A stretch of 32,913 nucleotides of DNA from positions 1 through 32,913 of the forward strand of contig NZ_AYLO01000018.1 in the NCBI RefSeq assembly GCF_000496735.2, given 5' to 3'. The DNA is from Methyloglobulus morosus KoM1 (GTDB lineage: Bacteria > Pseudomonadota > Gammaproteobacteria > Methylococcales > Methylomonadaceae). A program made the position numbers and the translations under genes. Every line of letters starts with the position of its first letter. Within the stretch, counting starts at the first letter, position 1. Below the pieces are notes generated by a model. The model was not told the origin of the DNA. It searched no databases and saw nothing but the letters and a program-made list of their open reading frames with translations. Positions 32,586 to 32,913 of this stretch are shown in pieces.

Positions 32586-32790
32586 GGGTTGCCGTTGAAG
32601 TCGATTCATACCTAAGTTACTGTTTAAAATAAATTTATAAACGGCATGTCACTTGAAAATAGCAAGGTACGATACGGGTTAATTTTGGTATACAAGGCTT
32701 GGTGGCAGTATTCCTGCTGTCAACATTCGCCAAACTCACTGGAACACAATTTAAACAACAAATTTCTACATCAAAAATAAAAAAGGTAAA

Positions 32791-32913
32791 ATGAAAGCAG
32801 ATATCGGCTTAATCGGATTGGCGGTGATGGGGCAGAACCTGGTGCTCAACATGGACGACCACGGCTACAAGGTCGCGGTGCATAACCGCACCGGTGCCAC
32901 GACGGAAGAGTTC
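32791..32913 (+). CDS. gnd: 6-phosphogluconate dehydrogenase (decarboxylating), 5' part
   Basis: The first 41 codons are present; the gene runs off the window. The N-terminus [21 protein letters not shown] is the NADP-binding Rossmann motif of the long Gnd form. AAAAGG precedes the ATG. The enzyme acts in the oxidative pentose phosphate/RuMP oxidative cycle and makes NADPH; it is probably a housekeeping gene bordering the nif cluster. Confidence 0.92.
   Translation, partial: MKADIGLIGLAVMGQNLVLNMDDHGYKVAVHNRTGATTEEF

Overview
This window is most of a molybdenum nitrogenase (nif) gene cluster from a diazotrophic proteobacterium. It carries nifB, nifZ, nifS, nifT, nifHDK, nifEN, nifX, the NifX-associated gene, fdxB, nifQ, draT and draG. 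The gene content (NifO- and LRV-type accessory proteins, a DraT/DraG pair, NADP-type 6-phosphogluconate dehydrogenase at the right edge) and moderate base composition suggest a gammaproteobacterium, plausibly a methanotroph of the Methylococcales. No methane or methanol oxidation gene is in the window, so that placement is inference.

Layout. (a) 1-2223: an AT-richer flank with the 3' part of a fibronectin-III-domain gene, a small membrane-protein gene on the minus strand and a 0.9 kb spacer. The right part of the spacer holds a complete sigma-54/NifA promoter for nifB: two TGT-N10-ACA sites, an IHF-like site and a perfect -24/-12. (b) 2224-12523, plus strand: a tightly packed accessory operon. 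Its order is nifB, 2[4Fe-4S] ferredoxin, IscA-type carrier, TPR protein, LRV/HEAT Fe-S protein, two nifZ-type genes, a small gene, nifS, nifT, a small gene, a DegT-family protein, two tandem [2Fe-2S] ferredoxins, a small gene, a SIR2-like protein, BolA, Bfd and bacterioferritin. (c) 12524-12883: repeats between convergent operons. (d) 18910 down to 12884, minus strand: a seven-gene operon with a receiver-like protein, truncated haemoglobin, an unknown protein, DraT, DraG, a NifO-SagB fusion and a rhodanese-ankyrin protein. (e) 18911-19420: a divergent control region with two NifA sites, a perfect -24/-12 for nifH and a weaker -24/-12 facing the minus operon. (f) 19421-31411, plus strand: nifHDK, nifEN, a Rieske protein, nifX, NifX-associated, DUF683-type, fdxB, nifQ, ygfZ and apaG. 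A 206 bp palindromic element lies between nifD and nifK, and a hairpin-rich spacer lies between nifK and nifE. (g) 31479 to the end: alanine dehydrogenase and the start of 6-phosphogluconate dehydrogenase.

How the genes fit together. NifB, NifS, the IscA-type carrier, NifQ, NifEN and NifX build and carry FeMo-co and Fe-S precursors. NifZ helps mature the P-cluster, and NifHDK is the enzyme. DraT/DraG switch NifH off and on by ADP-ribosylation. Ferredoxins, the Rieske protein and the SagB-type flavoprotein are candidate electron carriers. Bacterioferritin/Bfd and BolA suggest iron supply, and alanine dehydrogenase could take up the ammonium produced. nifA, nifL, nifU, nifV, nifW and nifM are not in the window.

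The least explained material lies inside the first operon at 8188-11492: a DegT-fold protein that has lost its PLP lysine, paired ferredoxins, two small unknowns and a SIR2-like protein with a degenerate active site. In the minus operon the least explained parts are a receiver lacking its phospho-acceptor Asp, an unknown 195-residue protein, and a NifO-SagB fusion with an apparent internal start at the domain boundary.
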